64,000 nucleotides of DNA from Lactuca virosa (lineage: Eukaryota; Streptophyta; Magnoliopsida; Asterales; Asteraceae), in contig CAKMRJ010002223.1 of assembly GCA_928212115.1 (NCBI GenBank), forward strand, positions 300,443,964 through 300,507,963. The letters are read 5' to 3'. The position numbers were made by a program, and so were the translations under genes. Of this stretch, positions 33,342 to 46,049 are shown piece after piece (position 1 is the stretch's first letter; each line of letters opens with the position of its first letter). Below the pieces are notes generated by a model. That model saw only the letters and a program-made list of their open reading frames with translations. It was not told the DNA's origin and did not search any database.

Positions 33342-36300
33342 TGTCACACCCCCGAACCAGACGGCGGAAACGTCCGAGGGCTCGCGTGACTTAAATTGAA
33401 ATATCATCACAATGAATATATATGAAACATAACACATGCATCACCAACCATTACATAGTACAACTGGCATTGTTTACATCGAGTACAAGGGTTACATTAC
33501 ATGATTTCAAAATATAAAGTGTTTGGTGATTAGCTACTACAAAAGAAAACTTTCAACACCGGATGCCTCCTTGTCTAATGATTACCTGAGAATACAAGTT
33601 ATTTTGAAAACGGTCAACATATATAATGTTTGTGAGTTCATAAGTGTGTTTGAGGTAAAGTAGTTTATGTCATTGGTAAAACCCAGAAAATCCGATATTT
33701 TCTGTAATAAAACTTTCTTGATAAATATTGTGATGATCATGTAAGTATATGCGTGAATGATTTCAAAACATGAATAAATGAGAAGTTTTGCATTATAATG
33801 TTTGAAAGTACAAGTGAGTAAGATTTATTTCCCCGGAAAACCCGATGTCTTCCGAATAAAAGTTGTGATTGTTTTGCTTTATTGAATCGTTACATCGAAT
33901 GAATATGATTTCCATTGATTAATGATCTTCCTTTGATTAATGATTTCCCTTTATTAATGATTTCCCCTGATTAATGATGTCGGATTTCTACGCGAGTCGT
34001 TATAACCATGCATGATAATGACTAGTTCGTCTGTCTTAGTATTCTAATGAACACCGAATTTTGATCTTAAGACTTTGTCACCCTAGACTGGCCAAGTCTA
34101 ACTGTAGCGAACAGCTTAGGTGTGGGGGAGTCACCCCCGTATAGATCTATACACAAACTCTCGCTCTCCCTCCAGGATACTTTGATTACAACTACAGACT
34201 ACAACCGAAACTTATTGGTGTCACCCGTTATTACTCACTCAATCCACATGAGTTTGATTAACCTTGATTAATGATCGAATTTTATTTTACACGAAAAGAA
34301 GGTAAGCCTAACAGACGAGGAGAAGAGGACTACTAGGCCTTACTAATTTCTTATGTTATTTAAGGGTGTCGAGTATACTAAAAGCGCATTGGCCCCTTTC
34401 GCATATAATTTACTTGGACCTTACTAGTAATGCATAATGGGCTACTGAGGCCCAATAGCATGTAAAAAACATTGAGGGTCCATTAAGCAAGTAATTGGGT
34501 CACAGGAAGCCCAATAACATGTATTATTAATGTTGGGCCCAAAAGCTATGTTAATGAGTCACGAAGGCCCATTAAGCATGTTTAGAATCTCTCAAGCCCA
34601 ACCACTTGAACGTTTACTTGTTTTATATAGAATTAATGTTGCGAGTAATTTAATCGATGTGTCGTATAATTCACGAATTTGTTTTATAACGATTTATAGA
34701 TTTGTAAAAATAGCTATTTTTCTATTTACAACCCATAAGTTATAAAGTTTTGCATATTTTGACCAAATTTTTATTATCAACATAATTGACCAAAAACATT
34801 AGTTTGACCTATTCAGCCCCTTATTTTTGTAAAGTTGGCAATTTTTGCCCTTTTTATAAAAACATGACATTTTAGGTCCTTGAACCATTTTTCTTGACAT
34901 CTTTGACCCATAGACTTGTTTAAGTAATGTTTTTAGCTCAAAATTTACTCTTTGGCAGTTTCAACCCTTTCAGCAAAGAGTTTTTCAGTTAAAGTCCAAA
35001 CTTTTCGCAACTTTTACAATCTTGACCCAATTTCCAAAAACTTTACATTTTTGATCCTTTTTGGAAAAAAAATCATTTTAACCCCTGAAATAGTTTTGTT
35101 TACCCTGAAGAAAACCGTGAATGACCATTTTTAACCCAACTTTTGTTTATTTGACAAATATAGTCCAAAAATGAGTTTTATGTTGCAATATGTTTATTAT
35201 AACCTTAGAGGGTAATTTTTCTTGACTTGTTTAGTGTAATACATCTTAGATCATGTTTATTTCCTTCTTGTGCCATAGATCTCGAGATTTCTTTCTTTTT
35301 GTTACATATTTACCACATAAACACATGAAATCACACATAACATACATATACACATAGATCTACACATTTTACTTGTATTCTCCCCCATAAAACTTGTGAA
35401 AACCGAAAATAGAGGGGTATGAACTCACCTTTGCTTGTTGTTTTCGATTTGAAGAAGAAAGGGAAGAGTTTGATGCTATTTTTCGGCCCTAGCAAGCTTT
35501 CTTGGGTTGATTTCGAACTTAAGAAGTTTCTAAGAAGTAGATCACGAAAATGGTGTGAGTTAGGAAGAAGTTTTGATGAAATAAAGAGACTAGGTTATGG
35601 ATCTAACCAATAACTTACCAATGATGATGATTATTATCGAATAACCTCCTTGAAGAGCCCTAACTCTCGAAAATTTTGAAGTAGAAGTGAAGAAGTTGTT
35701 GTGAGTTCTTGAGAGGGTTTAAAAGTGAAATAAGTGTGTGTGTGTGTGTGTTGATACTCTCGGCCGAGAGTAGTAGAAGGAGAAGAGAGAGAGAGGTGAT
35801 AGGATGGATGCATGGAAGTATGTGACTTGATGCATGGATATCCCATGGATAATTATGAAATGGCACCATGGAAAGTCAACCCTCCCTTATCCCCTCTTTT
35901 CCTATTTTTTTTTTGTTTTGTTTAACTTGGGCCGAGAGAGAGAGAGAGAGAAGAAAAGATTTGGGCCTTGGTGTTAGAGTCCAAAATATGGAGCCTAATT
36001 TAATAGCTTTTGGCCCATTTGAGCCTTTGGAGTGGGTTACAGCCCAAATGTGCATGCAAGAATGGATTTGTGGCTTTTTAGGGCTTATTGGATTGTTATG
36101 GCCCAATAAGGCCCATTAAAGGTAACTAGTCCATTTTAGACTTATAAATCCCAAAAAGGTTAAGTCGTATGATAGTGGGTCCAATTAGAGCCCATTTAAG
36201 AGTTCTAAGCCCAAGATAGTCACATTGGAGGTTTATTGGCCCATTAGGCCCAATAAAGAAATCCTAGTCCATAATGGACTTAAACCGGGATTTCTAGGGT

Positions 36301-36454
36301 TTCCAACCTTTTGTTGACTATTTGAGTGTTTTGAATAGAGTGTTTGATGGAATTTGGTTGTCATTGAATAAGCATCATACATTGCTTTCAAGTTTTTAGT
36401 TACAATGTTATCCTTGTTCAATGTTTACAAAGCATTAGAATTCCTAGTTGTGAC
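33342..36454 (-). repeat. A 5' LTR
   Basis: Ends match the 3' LTR (TGTCACAACTAGG at 36454; GGGTGTGACA at 33342). Most of the length is nearly identical to 24001-27304, apart from a deletion of about 190 bp at 35106, where TTTACCCT joins GAAGAAAACC. It has the GT repeat at about 35734 and the same GGCCCA words. Confidence 0.92.
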
Positions 36455-36459
36455 ATTTG

Positions 36460-37037
36460 TTTCTAAAAAGAGTCCAGTGTCGTCATGTGTTACGAAAACC
36501 CACCGCCTTAACCGACCGATTAATAAAACCCTCGTCACTCGTAACGACAACCCGACCGAGACCACAAAATTGTCTCTTGTATTCTAAACCCCGAAGTACT
36601 CATGAGAGGATTACATTGACCTTCGAAAACCTTGCCGACGTATACCTAGCAGATCTTCCAGAACTACCACTCGTCCAACAGGTTAAGTTCAAGCACAAAG
36701 GCTAAGGACGAATACGGTTAACCTATCACTACTAAGTGTATACACGAGAGTAGTATATAATTAAGATTCTGCGGACTAAGAATATGTGCTTCCGCCCTAT
36801 CTCCTGTTCCTTGCTTGGTTGTGGACCTGGGTCAGAGTCGCACATACGACCGTCTTACTAATCTTAATTATATACAACTTGTATACACGAGGTAATGATA
36901 GATGGACCAGGTATGAATCCTATCATGAACTTCAGGGCAAAAGTTGCCCAAGTCTACAAGTGGATATTCTACCATTCCGAGGAGCACGACCCCAAGAGTC
37001 CTGCTAAGAAAGCTAATTTCGGGACGAAATTCCATCT
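36460..37037 (+). pseudogene. C internal 3' part with a relic of the protease-RT linker
   Basis: Most of this is non-coding. The frame at about 36604-36705 reads ADVYLADLPELPLVQQVKFK, which resembles the DVFPEDLPGVPPERQVEFRI block just before RT in B and G. This is the only trace of pol in C and argues that pol was deleted from an autonomous ancestor. The tract near 37015 (AATTTCGGGACGAAATTCC) matches the end of B and A pol regions. Hairpin module copy 7 lies within. Confidence 0.55.
36753..36875 (+). repeat. Gypsy hairpin module, copy 7 (C, before the 3' LTR)
   Basis: GTATATAATTAAGATT (36753-36768) and AATCTTAATTATATAC (36860-36875) form 16 perfect pairs. Inner arms AATATGTGC and GCACATACG pair further. 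The loop keeps CCTGTTCCTTG, then CTTGGTTGTGG. Confidence 0.92.
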
Positions 37038-37050
37038 AACGGGGGGATGA
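37038..37050 (+). promoter_or_regulatory. C polypurine tract
   Basis: AACGGGGGGATGA directly precedes TGTCACAACCC of the 3' LTR. Confidence 0.85.
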
Positions 37051-38054
37051 TGTCACAACCCGAAAATTTCTATCTTTTAAGGACAACCAAATCAACTCAA
37101 GGTCAAACTTATAGGTTTCTAGACCTAGTATACGTAAGGGTTGTGTGTTAGGAAGTGAACCACGTAAGAACCGAGAGCCAAGAACTTCATTTGAGCCATA
37201 AACCTCAACAAGTGAGGTTCACGGCTGCAAACCATGTTCACGGCCTTCAACCCTCCTTAGGCCGTGAACACCATGCATGTATATGAGTTTGGTTCATTTT
37301 CCTTCACTTCTTCTTCTCTTGGCCGCAAACATCCCATTCTCTCTCAAGTATCATATATCAAGAACACCAATTTCACTCTTAAACATCCCTTTTCTTTGTA
37401 TCTCCTTAGAATACAACTTAGGATCTTCAAACACTTGCCAAACAACAAGGTCTTCAAGTGTTCTTCCCTGAAGCTGGTCCATGAACCATCATAGGGCCGT
37501 GAACCCTTCATTGGGCCGTGAACCTTCATGAGGTCGTGAACCCTTCTAGCTTGGTCGTGAACTCCCTTTTAGCCTCCTAACTTGCTTCTAACACTCCTTT
37601 GGGCTCGTTGTGCTTCGAGACTTCACTCGTGGAACTTATCATCCTATATCGAATCTTCAATTGAATCACCCACATAAAGTGAGTTCATACCCCTATAATC
37701 TACCTTTTTAAATGATTTTAAATGCTTTTTAGGGGGGGAATACAAGTAAAACACAAGAAATCTTGTGTTTATAAATGTAATTTTACTTATTTCATTATCT
37801 TTCCATCAAAATGAATGAGAACATGAAACCCAGGTTAAAACATGGAAATAAACTTATAAACTATGATAAATATAGTTTGTGGAACAAATGGATCTTTTTA
37901 CAAAACTATCAGTTGTTTATAAAAAGGTTTTCGCATTATTACTTGTAAAGTCATTAATCTAGTTTGTGAGACGCGTCTTCGGTACTTACTTAACTACCAG
38001 TAGAAGTCCACCTTTATGATATAGAGTCTCCTCGAGGGAGAGCGTGAGTTTGTG

Positions 38055-38083
38055 TATAGATCTATACGGGACTGACAATCCCG
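38055..38083 (+). other. TATAGATCTATA palindrome with hairpin, C 3' LTR
   Basis: The palindrome is followed by CGGGA-CTGACAA-TCCCG. It has one loop difference from the 5' LTR copy. Confidence 0.7.
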
Positions 38084-38318
38084 CACCTCGTTGTTTGCTA
38101 TAGTGGGACCGTCAGGTCTATGGGTGACAAATGTCACATCTTTTTTGACGTCTACGGAGCGTCGTGTTTAACCGGTCCAATTAGCATGGTCATAACACTC
38201 ACAAATAGATAACAACGATATATTTACGTAGTAATATACCTTTCCTAAACTTTCGGAAGGGATATTAATTATATGATACTCATTATATACAATAAGGTTA
38301 GATAAAACTGAAGTCCGG

Positions 38319-38405
38319 TAGACAGTGGAATGTGTGATTTCCGCCTTACTTCCTGTTCCTTGTTTGGTTGTGGGCTTAGGGAAGATTCACCCATTCAACT
38401 GTCTG
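38319..38405 (+). repeat. Gypsy hairpin module, copy 8 (C 3' LTR)
   Basis: LTR counterpart of copy 2, with the same arms and loop. Confidence 0.8.
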
Positions 38406-38834
38406 TTCGATCTCGGTTATTATACAACTAACATGTATTAAGTGATCATAGGAGGGTAGTATCATCGTATCAGGTATTCAGGGTGAACAAGACTTTATTC
38501 AGTTTAACTAATCAACAAAACTAGATATCATTAAAGTAAATACTTGTACTTTTCGGTCTTAGAGCGAGTAAGACTACAATTCAGTTTTATAGAAAATATA
38601 GGATTTTCTATGGTAAAGATCATCATTTGAAGGTAAACATTTTTCGATAGAACTTTCTGAAAACAATAACAATTATTACTGAAAACAATGTTTTACATTA
38701 GAGTAAATGGAATTAAGAACCTTATTACAAGAGGTTCAACACTTGTTAACAAACTAGTATAACATAAAGGACCTTTATTGGTTAATTCTATAATTCCTTA
38801 GTTTATACATCAAAGTTATATATAAATGATATCT

Positions 38835-38910
38835 GATAGGCAGTGGAATGTGTGATTTTCACCTTACTTCCTATTCCTTGTTTGGTTGTGGGCTTAGGGC
38901 AGATTCATAC
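38835..38910 (+). repeat. Gypsy hairpin module, copy 9, truncated by B
   Basis: Counterpart of copy 3. The left arm and loop are present; the right arm is displaced by the B insertion. Confidence 0.75.
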
Positions 38911-39634
38911 TATCACACCCCCAAACCAGACGGCGGAAACGTCCGGGGGTGGATGACTTCATTTGTAGTATCACAACACATGCATTATAATAACCAAATT
39001 ACAAACAACCATTGCATTAATATGTATAAGTTTTTACATGTGTTCAATCATTTTATATTGACACTAAAAATAGTTATAGCAAAAGATAGAAGACATGATT
39101 CAAAACAGCTCCGTCTTCTCAAAAGCTCGGGGAGTACCTGTCTACTGATTCCCTGAGAATACAAGTAATTTGAAAAGTGAGTATCAACGTAAAGTTGAGT
39201 GAGTGCATAAGTATTTAAGTTTGAAAGCTTGTTTTCTGTTCTTTGAATATGTAAATTGTTCCAGAAAATCCTATATTTTCTGATGTATATGAAAAGTAGT
39301 TTGAATCTCATAAAACTATTATGTTTGTAAACCAGTGGTCTGTATTTGTGTTCTTTTATAAAACCTGTAAAAGTAAGTGTGCCTGGCTTCACCAACTGTT
39401 ATTGTAAACTGAAATGTAATACTATAAATTGTATCTTTGTAAACTAGTACTTTGAAAATGTACTCATGTTTAGTTAATTATACACTAAAGATATTTTTAA
39501 TATCTTTTTAATGAGTTATTAAAACCATACTATGACTAGATGGCCTGAAACAACGCTTTGAAGGAGTCAAAACTGTTGATAACAATTTTCACTCGTAGGC
39601 ATGTATGCCCGGCTGTAGCTAGCAGTCTGAGTGA

Positions 39635-39662
39635 GGGGTTGTCAATCCCATATAGATCTATA
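39635..39662 (-). other. TATAGATCTATA palindrome with hairpin, B LTR
   Basis: The minus strand reads TATAGATCTATATGGGATTG then ACAACCCC. The stem is weaker here (GGG/CCC) than in A (GGGGG/CCCCC) or C (CGGGA/TCCCG). Confidence 0.6.
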
Positions 39663-40100
39663 CACACTTGTTTCGATCCCAGACTAAAGATTCTGATTAT
39701 AATATCAGGACTTTAACTATGTTGTTTAAATAAATAAACAAACTGAATCTATTGTCTCATAAAAAGCATATCCACATTACGTCTATAATAGTAATGAAAA
39801 CCCAATCATTCTGAAATAAATGATTGATAGTATGCTCCTTGTTTAGTATACTTGAAATGTAAAAGTAAGTTGTATACCCTTGTTTAGTTTTGAATCAAAC
39901 CCTTGTTCTTGTAAAATAGTGTACTCTAGTATACTTGACTCGTGAGTTAGTGTTCTTGAATCATAAATTATACCTATTATAATTTATATGTGCTTTCTGT
40001 ATTGATAATAACTGTTCATGAATGCAACCCCTTGCTCGTCATGCTACAAAGGGTATTGAAACTGAATGAAATAACATTTATATTTATATACATATACAAA

Positions 40101-40211
40101 TATATATAACTAAAATTTAAACAACATTCGGTCAAATAACCGATACCTTAAGCCCACATCCAAACAAGGAAAAGGAAATAAAGTGAGTTATCAGTCTTAA
40201 GCCTTTTAAAT

Positions 40212-40222
<11 letters not shown>
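40101..40222 (-). repeat. Gypsy hairpin module, copy 10 (B LTR)
   Basis: The plus strand reads ATATATAACTAAAATTTAAA on the left, against the right-arm reverse complement ATATATATAAGATTTAAAAG. The loop on the minus strand has CCTTGTTTGGATGTGGGCTT. Confidence 0.75.

Positions 40223-40261
<39 letters not shown>
40213..40261 (+). repeat. (TA)n microsatellite in the B LTR
   Basis: About 24 units. It overlaps the right arm of hairpin copy 10, so that arm may have been rebuilt by repeat expansion. Confidence 0.95.
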
Positions 40262-40266
<5 letters not shown>

Positions 40267-41453
40267 TGGGGAAAAACATAAGTTTATAAAATATTTTAAA
40301 GAGTTTATCATTTTGAAATACTTTTTGATGACTTGATGTCATTTTAATACAATTTAAAACCATTTGATTTGAAGATAATTGAAATCCATTTTATGAGATA
40401 TTTTGAAACTATTTGTTGGTAACACAAAACCCTTGTGTTAGACATGTATCCCCCCCCTTAAAACTGTAAAAACTATGAGAATACAGGGGTATGAACTCAC
40501 CTTTTAAAGGGTGATTCGATTGATGAATTGATATACGACGTTTATTTCCACAAGTGCAATCCCGTAGTAAAACAAGTCCTATATAACAATTTATATAGCA
40601 TATATGCAACCAATTAGCTAATATAATCATAGGAATGATTGGAAATTGGACTAATTTGTAAGTATAACTTACAAATAGGAGTGTTAGAAGCTAAAATGGA
40701 GGCTGAATTGAGTTCACGACCAGGAGGGTTCACGGCCCATGAGCTGTTCACGGCCTAGATGGTGTTCACGGTCCTGTATTCTTGATGAATAAAGAACACC
40801 TAAAGATCCTAAGCAAGTTTCTAAGACGATTCAAAGGTTTTCAAATGGGTGTTCTTCGCGTGTTCTTCGTGAAAACTAGTGAATTTCAGCCTAGTATATG
40901 AAGATTAAAGGATGTTCTTGAAGTGATAACAAGATCAATAAATGATACATGTTAGATCTTATGAAGAAGTAGTGATTATCACGAAATATGATGACAAGGG
41001 ATGAATTTGGCATGTTCTTGAGGAGAGAGGTTGTTCTTGGCTGATGATACTTGAGAGAAAAAGGTTGGAATTTCGTTTGAAAGTGTAGAAATGAAGTAAA
41101 AATCAGTTGAAACATATCTATATGCGAGGGTTCACGGTCCAAAGGGTTTACGGCCGTGAACCTCGTACACGGCCTGAAGGTTGATCATAGCCGAAGTATG
41201 ATCACGGCCTCGTTCACGGTCCGAAGTTCTTGGTTCTGTTCACGGTTGCGAGGTTGCGTTCTGAAGGGAAAGAATGAAGAAAGATGATGCGAATGCTCTC
41301 GGATCCCACTTATTCCCTTCTTAACACCTAATAATCTTAGGGTTTTAAGATGCAAAGGTTACTATTCTAACATTAAAAAAAATCCAAACAATAAAGAGGA
41401 CTTTAGTTGACCCCAGTTTGACTTTACAAGTAGAAAAATAACAGGTTGTTACA

Positions 41454-41470
41454 TTATCCCCCCATTAGAG
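41454..41470 (-). promoter_or_regulatory. B polypurine tract
   Basis: The minus strand reads TAATGGGGGGATAA immediately upstream of TGTAACAACC. Confidence 0.82.
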
Positions 41471-41512
41471 AGAATTTCGTCCCGAAATTAGGACTATAGC
41501 GTTACAGAAAGA

Positions 41513-43199
41513 CTAGGGAAAAAGATGTGGATATATTTGTTGCATCTGATCATCTCGCTCCCAAGTGAATTCAGGTCCCCGTTTTGCATTCCAGCGAACC
41601 TTCACTATCGGAATACGGCTTTGTTTAGTTTTATTGACTTCTCTGTCTAGTATTTCTACGGGTTGTTGCATGAAATTGAGGCTCTCATTTATCTCGATCC
41701 CGTCGAGTGGAATAACAAGAGTCTCGTCGGATAGACACTTTTTCAAGTAAGAGACGTGGAAGGTAGGATGTATGTTACTTAGTTCTTGAGGTAGTCGGAG
41801 TTTGTAAGCTACTGGACCGATTCTAGCAAGAATCTCGAATGGTCCTATGTACCTTGGGTTCAGTTTGCCATGCTTTCCAAAGCGTATCATGCCCTTCCAG
41901 GGTGAGACCTTCAATAGAACACGGTCACCAACCTGGAATTCCAAGGGGTTTCTCCTTTTGTCAACGTAGCTTTTCTGAGTATCTCTAGAAGCTTTAAGTC
42001 ACTCCCGAATTTGTACGATCTTCTCCGTGGTTTCTCGAATGATTTTTGTACCAGTGAGAGTACTGTCTGGAACTTGACCTCTAGCTAGTTGCGTGTCACC
42101 CACTTCAACCCAGCACAAAGGTGATCTGCACTTGCGGCCATAGAGGGCTTCGAATGGTGCAACCTTAATGCTAGGGTGATAATTGTTGTTGTAAGAGAAC
42201 TCGACAAGGGGTAAATGAGTATCCCATGCTTTTCCAAACTCTATCACGCAGGCTCGCAATATATCTTCTAGAGTTTGAATCGTCCTCTCACTTTGTCGGT
42301 CTTTTTATGGATGGTAGGTTGTACTCATGTCCACCCTAGTTCCCAGAGATTTTTGTAAAGACTGCCAGAAACGTGAGATAAATATACTATCTCGGTCAGA
42401 AATAATAGATATTGGCACACCATGCAGTCTAACTATTTCTCTGATGTAGGTTTTTGTTAGCTTCTCCATCTTGTCGGTTTCCTTTATTGGCAAGAAGTGT
42501 GTGGATTTGGTTAATCTATCGAAGACCTAAAGGCTTCTGGTACTCTACCTTGACTTTGGTACAAGTAAGGCACTTGCCCACAAAGGTAGCAATCTCGGCC
42601 TTCATGTTAGGCCACCAGTACAGTTTCTTGAGGTCCATATACATCTTGTCTGAACCTGGATGAATGGAGTATCAGGTTTTGTGTGCTTCATTCATAACCA
42701 TGTCTCTGTAGCCACCGAACTTTGGTGTCCAGATCCGGTTCATGAAACAATAGAATCCATCACCTCTGACTTTGAAGTTCTTATCCATTCCTCTCAGGGT
42801 TTCACCTGCCATGTTTTTGGGTTTTAAGGTTTCGAGTTGAGCCTCTTTGATTTGTGTGGACAGATGTGAATGGATTGTCATGGTCAACGACTTTACTCGA
42901 CGTCCCGAGTATTCTTTTCTGCTAAGGGCATCAACTACTACATTGGCCTTACCGAGGTGATAACGAATTTCACATTCGTAATAACTTAGTAGCTCCACCC
43001 AACGTCGTTGTCTCATATTCAGCTCCTTCTTATCAAAGATATGTTGGAGACTTTTATGGTCCGTGAATATTGTGCATTTCGTGCCATAGAGGTAATGTCT
43101 CCATATCTTTAGAGCAAATACGACTGCTCCAAGTTCAAGATCATGTGTGGTATAATTAACCTCATGTGTCTTAAGTTGCCTCGAGGCATAGGATATAAC
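41513..43199 (-). pseudogene. B integrase and RNase H (downstream part)
   Basis: Minus-strand blocks: RNase H end and linker (43016-42672, MRQRRWVELLSYYECEIRYH, DALSRKEYSG), integrase zinc domain (around 42650-42540), integrase core (42493-42259, IREIVRLHGVPISIISDRDS), and the C-terminal GPF module with chromodomain-like tail (41944-41513, NPRYIGPFEILARIGPVAYK; VRWNAKRGPEFTWERDDQM). A deletion near 42522 joins VEYQKPLGL directly to a segment reading RLTKS.HF, removing the region holding the first catalytic aspartate. In-frame stops and shifts occur elsewhere. F inserted at 43199/43200 within RNase H. Confidence 0.9.
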
Positions 43200-43952
43200 T
43201 GTTGGGTTATGAGCATTCTAACACTCCTAAGTGTACATGCAACCCTAAATACCTTGGATCTATGTTTTCTTTATTATACATATAATTATGAACATCCAAG
43301 GTATTATCCTAATCTAGCATACAAAATAATAAATATAACAAGATAGAATACATACCTCTTTGATGTAGAATGTCTTCATGAAGCTTGAGTGCCTAGTGCC
43401 CCAAGTGTGACACCTCAAATGGTTCACACAACACCAAATACACTTGGAATAACTTGAGAGAAACTTGAACACTCCTTGAAATCGTCTAGCCCTCACACTC
43501 ACACATTAGTGCATGATTTCTTGAGCCATGGGATTCTTTTATATGGTGGCTATTAGGGTTACACCATGTAACTCATAACTTTACCCATTCCTTATGCTCC
43601 ATGTATTTTAACCTCCATGGAGTATCCATGGGTCACCCCATGGACTTAGTCCAACATAAGGAATCTTGGATCACAAGCCCACATATATAAGAATGAATGA
43701 TTTACACAATCAACCCATATATTTAATTAGTCTCCTTTTGATCACTTAATTAATTCCAAATTAATTCTTGATCAATACTAATTAAATAACCTTATTAATA
43801 TATTAGAACTTATAATATATTAACCAACCTTAAGTGTTATTTCTCTCATTATAGTCTATCAAATGCATGATGCCATGCAACCCAAATGGACCATGCCGGG
43901 TTGGGTCAAGTCTTACCAAATTATAGTTATGGACTTAGACATTAATCCAACA
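43200..43952 (-). repeat. F 3' LTR
   Basis: The minus strand starts TGTTGGATTAATGTCTAAG at 43952 and ends CTCATAACCCAACA at 43200. The start matches E4 for TGTTGGAT. Confidence 0.93.
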
Positions 43953-43965
43953 GTCTCCCACTTGG
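43953..43965 (-). promoter_or_regulatory. F polypurine tract
   Basis: The minus strand reads CCAAGTGGGAGAC, identical to E4. Confidence 0.88.
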
Positions 43966-45580
43966 ATAAGTCTAAAACTATTATTGCGTATGACTTCAGG
44001 AACCGATCAGCAATCGTAGCTCTCAAAAGCTTCTGTCGAACTCTGACCTTGTCGATGAACTCTGACCTTTGTCAATGACTTGTCCATTAGATAAGGGATC
44101 ATATATTCCTCCATTCTAGATATCATATGGACTGAGACATGGATTATCAATCATTCTCTATGTCCATTTGTTGTTTCCCGATTTCCGATTCATGATGACT
44201 GACTGATTGAACAAATCAAATCAGTGCTGGCTTGGCCAAGCACTCACATGTATCATCTTTAAATCATCGAGGGGCCCACAGATATCGCTTTTATCCCGAA
44301 GGTAAAAGGAATGGATAAACTTCGACTCATATGGCTTGTTCTACTACTTGTTGAATCATACACAAAGGCACGTTTTATAACATCGAGTTACCAGTGCGTT
44401 TTCATGCAATCAATGTATAACCAACTCATAGTAACAACTCATATCTCTAGGTTTGAAGAATATAAGATATTATCGTCTCATGATCACTCGTGATAAAATC
44501 CATGAAGTGATTCAAATGAGCGCGGGTTGAATCCAATACTCAGAAGTTATGAGCACTCATGAGTGTTGTAGCACCACTTTGTCCACCAACTTGGACCTCT
44601 ACAAACCAACCCATGACAGTCTTGATTCATATCTACTTCCAACATATGACCGACTGTGGATGGTTTGAAAAACTTAATCATTCAGGAAGAGCGACTTAGT
44701 TATTCTGGAAGTCAAAACATGCAAAGTGAAACACAAGAATAAATGAATCAAATATGGTATCAAACCCTATGAATATAAATAAACACTTTTATTTATCACC
44801 ATACTGATTACTCATTATCATTGTTTCGGTTTTATCAACTTTATACTTGAATTTAAAACAATAGTTGTCCCATGCTCCAAGCATGTACACTATGTTTTCT
44901 AAAAACTAGTCATGCCATACACCAAGTATGCATACTATGTTTGTCTATGATCTTTACTTTGTAAAATAGATCAATTGAACATCACTCCAATGATCCTCTT
45001 TTCACAGTCCCAAATCCTTACTGCAAATGCAAGAATTCCAAATTCATGCCATTTACTGAAATCTGTTAGATTCTAAACTTATATGCATTGATCCTCTTAA
45101 TGATTATGCACAAAGTCAGAAAGACTTGACAACAATCATTACAGAGCATTCCAAAGGAGATCAGCTCCTTGGAAACATCCTTCTTTCATTAAGTTTCCTA
45201 ATCTTACACACATTGAATAATTTCTAACTTTGAAACATTTCCATATTCCATTTTGACTATCACTTCTGAACAAGAGTTGCCTCCTTACAGATTATGTCAA
45301 TATGGTCCTTCCAGAATTAACATTATACTTCCAACTGTCCTTGAGCAACCAATCTTTGATAAACCTTAGATTGTCCTCGACAATTGCTTAATCATTTTAG
45401 TCATATCCAATTCTAGACCTTTTCCCTTCATAATGCCCCAGGCATTTGGAAAATTTTAGAAAGGATGAATATAGCACATGTAATCGATCCTATATCCGAA
45501 GCATATGGGACACGATTCATGATGTCTCACATAAAGACTAAACCAGTCTTTGCTATAATATTTCCATTTCAATTTGCCAA

Positions 45581-45637
45581 GTTCTCAAAATTCAGATTAT
45601 GAAAAGGGATGCCGTAATCATAATCGAATTTTAGAAC
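45581..45637 (-). other. F hairpin class K, interior copy 1
   Basis: The left arm (plus) GTTCTCAAAATTCAGATTATGA pairs with TCATAATCGAATTTTAGAAC. The loop is 15 nt, AAAGGGATGCCGTAA on the plus strand, so TTACGGCATCCCTTT in the transcript. Confidence 0.85.
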
Positions 45638-46049
45638 GCAAATAATGGACCCATATATAGAATTTCCTTATGTTGAGCCATTCCAACATGAAAATCATAT
45701 ATATATCCTTGATTAAATATGATTAAAATCTCAATCTAAGCTTTTAGAATTGAAATGAAGTATAATTTCCTCTCCCTTAATTATAGCAAAACAACTTTTT
45801 CAACCCCTGCACCTCACGAATTGAAACTTTTGTTTTCTATAATTAACATTGCTAACTTGCAACCTTTGTCATAATTATCATGCTCCCACTAACATGATGA
45901 TTATTAGCATAACACTTATGCTCCCACTAGCTTTGACATGTACTCAGAAATCAGCTGACTTTCTTACCAATGTTCAGATTTCTGATACTAGATTGTTTTG
46001 ATAAAACTTTATCAAAATCATACACCTCTCTTAGATAGCTCACATGTGT

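Larger units (their letters stand above)
24001..36454 (-). mobile_element. A: complete minus-strand gypsy retrotransposon
   Basis: The LTRs are at 33342-36454 (5' in element sense) and 24001-27304 (3'), with PBS, accessory frame, gag, pol and a purine tract between them. The order protease, RT, RNase H, integrase and the chromodomain-like tail place it in Ty3/gypsy, chromovirus-like. The flanks are CTTGT (23996-24000) and TTTGT (36455-36459), a target duplication with one mismatch. It is inserted inside C, between gag and the 3' end. gag and pol contain several stops and frameshifts, so it is not functional as read. Confidence 0.95.
16939..38910 (+). mobile_element. C: gag-only (pol-deleted) gypsy element, host of nested insertions
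   Basis: The plus-strand element has a 5' LTR at 16939-21077, PBS at 21081, a leader, a broken gag at 22283-23439, a purine tract at 37038-37050 and a 3' LTR starting at 37051. With A removed the internal region is only about 3.5 kb. It has no RT, RNase H or integrase; a short relic of the protease-RT linker remains at about 36604-36705. It therefore resembles non-autonomous gag-carrying elements (TR-GAG type) that rely on a partner for pol. The 3' LTR is cut by B at 38910 and continues outside the window, so no target duplication can be checked. Confidence 0.85.
37051..38910 (+). repeat. C 3' LTR, 5' portion (cut by B)
   Basis: Matches the 5' LTR from 16939 to about 18770, including the GGCCGTGAAC words and the TATAGATCTATA module. 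It stops abruptly inside hairpin module copy 9, at GATTCATAC, where B begins. Confidence 0.92.
38911..41453 (-). repeat. B 3' LTR
   Basis: On the minus strand it starts TGTAACAACCTG at 41453 and ends GGTTTGGGGGTGTGATA at 38911; the last bases are mutated from TGTGACA. It carries GTTCACGGCC words (40711-41250), a TA repeat, one hairpin module and one TATAGATCTATA module. Confidence 0.9.
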
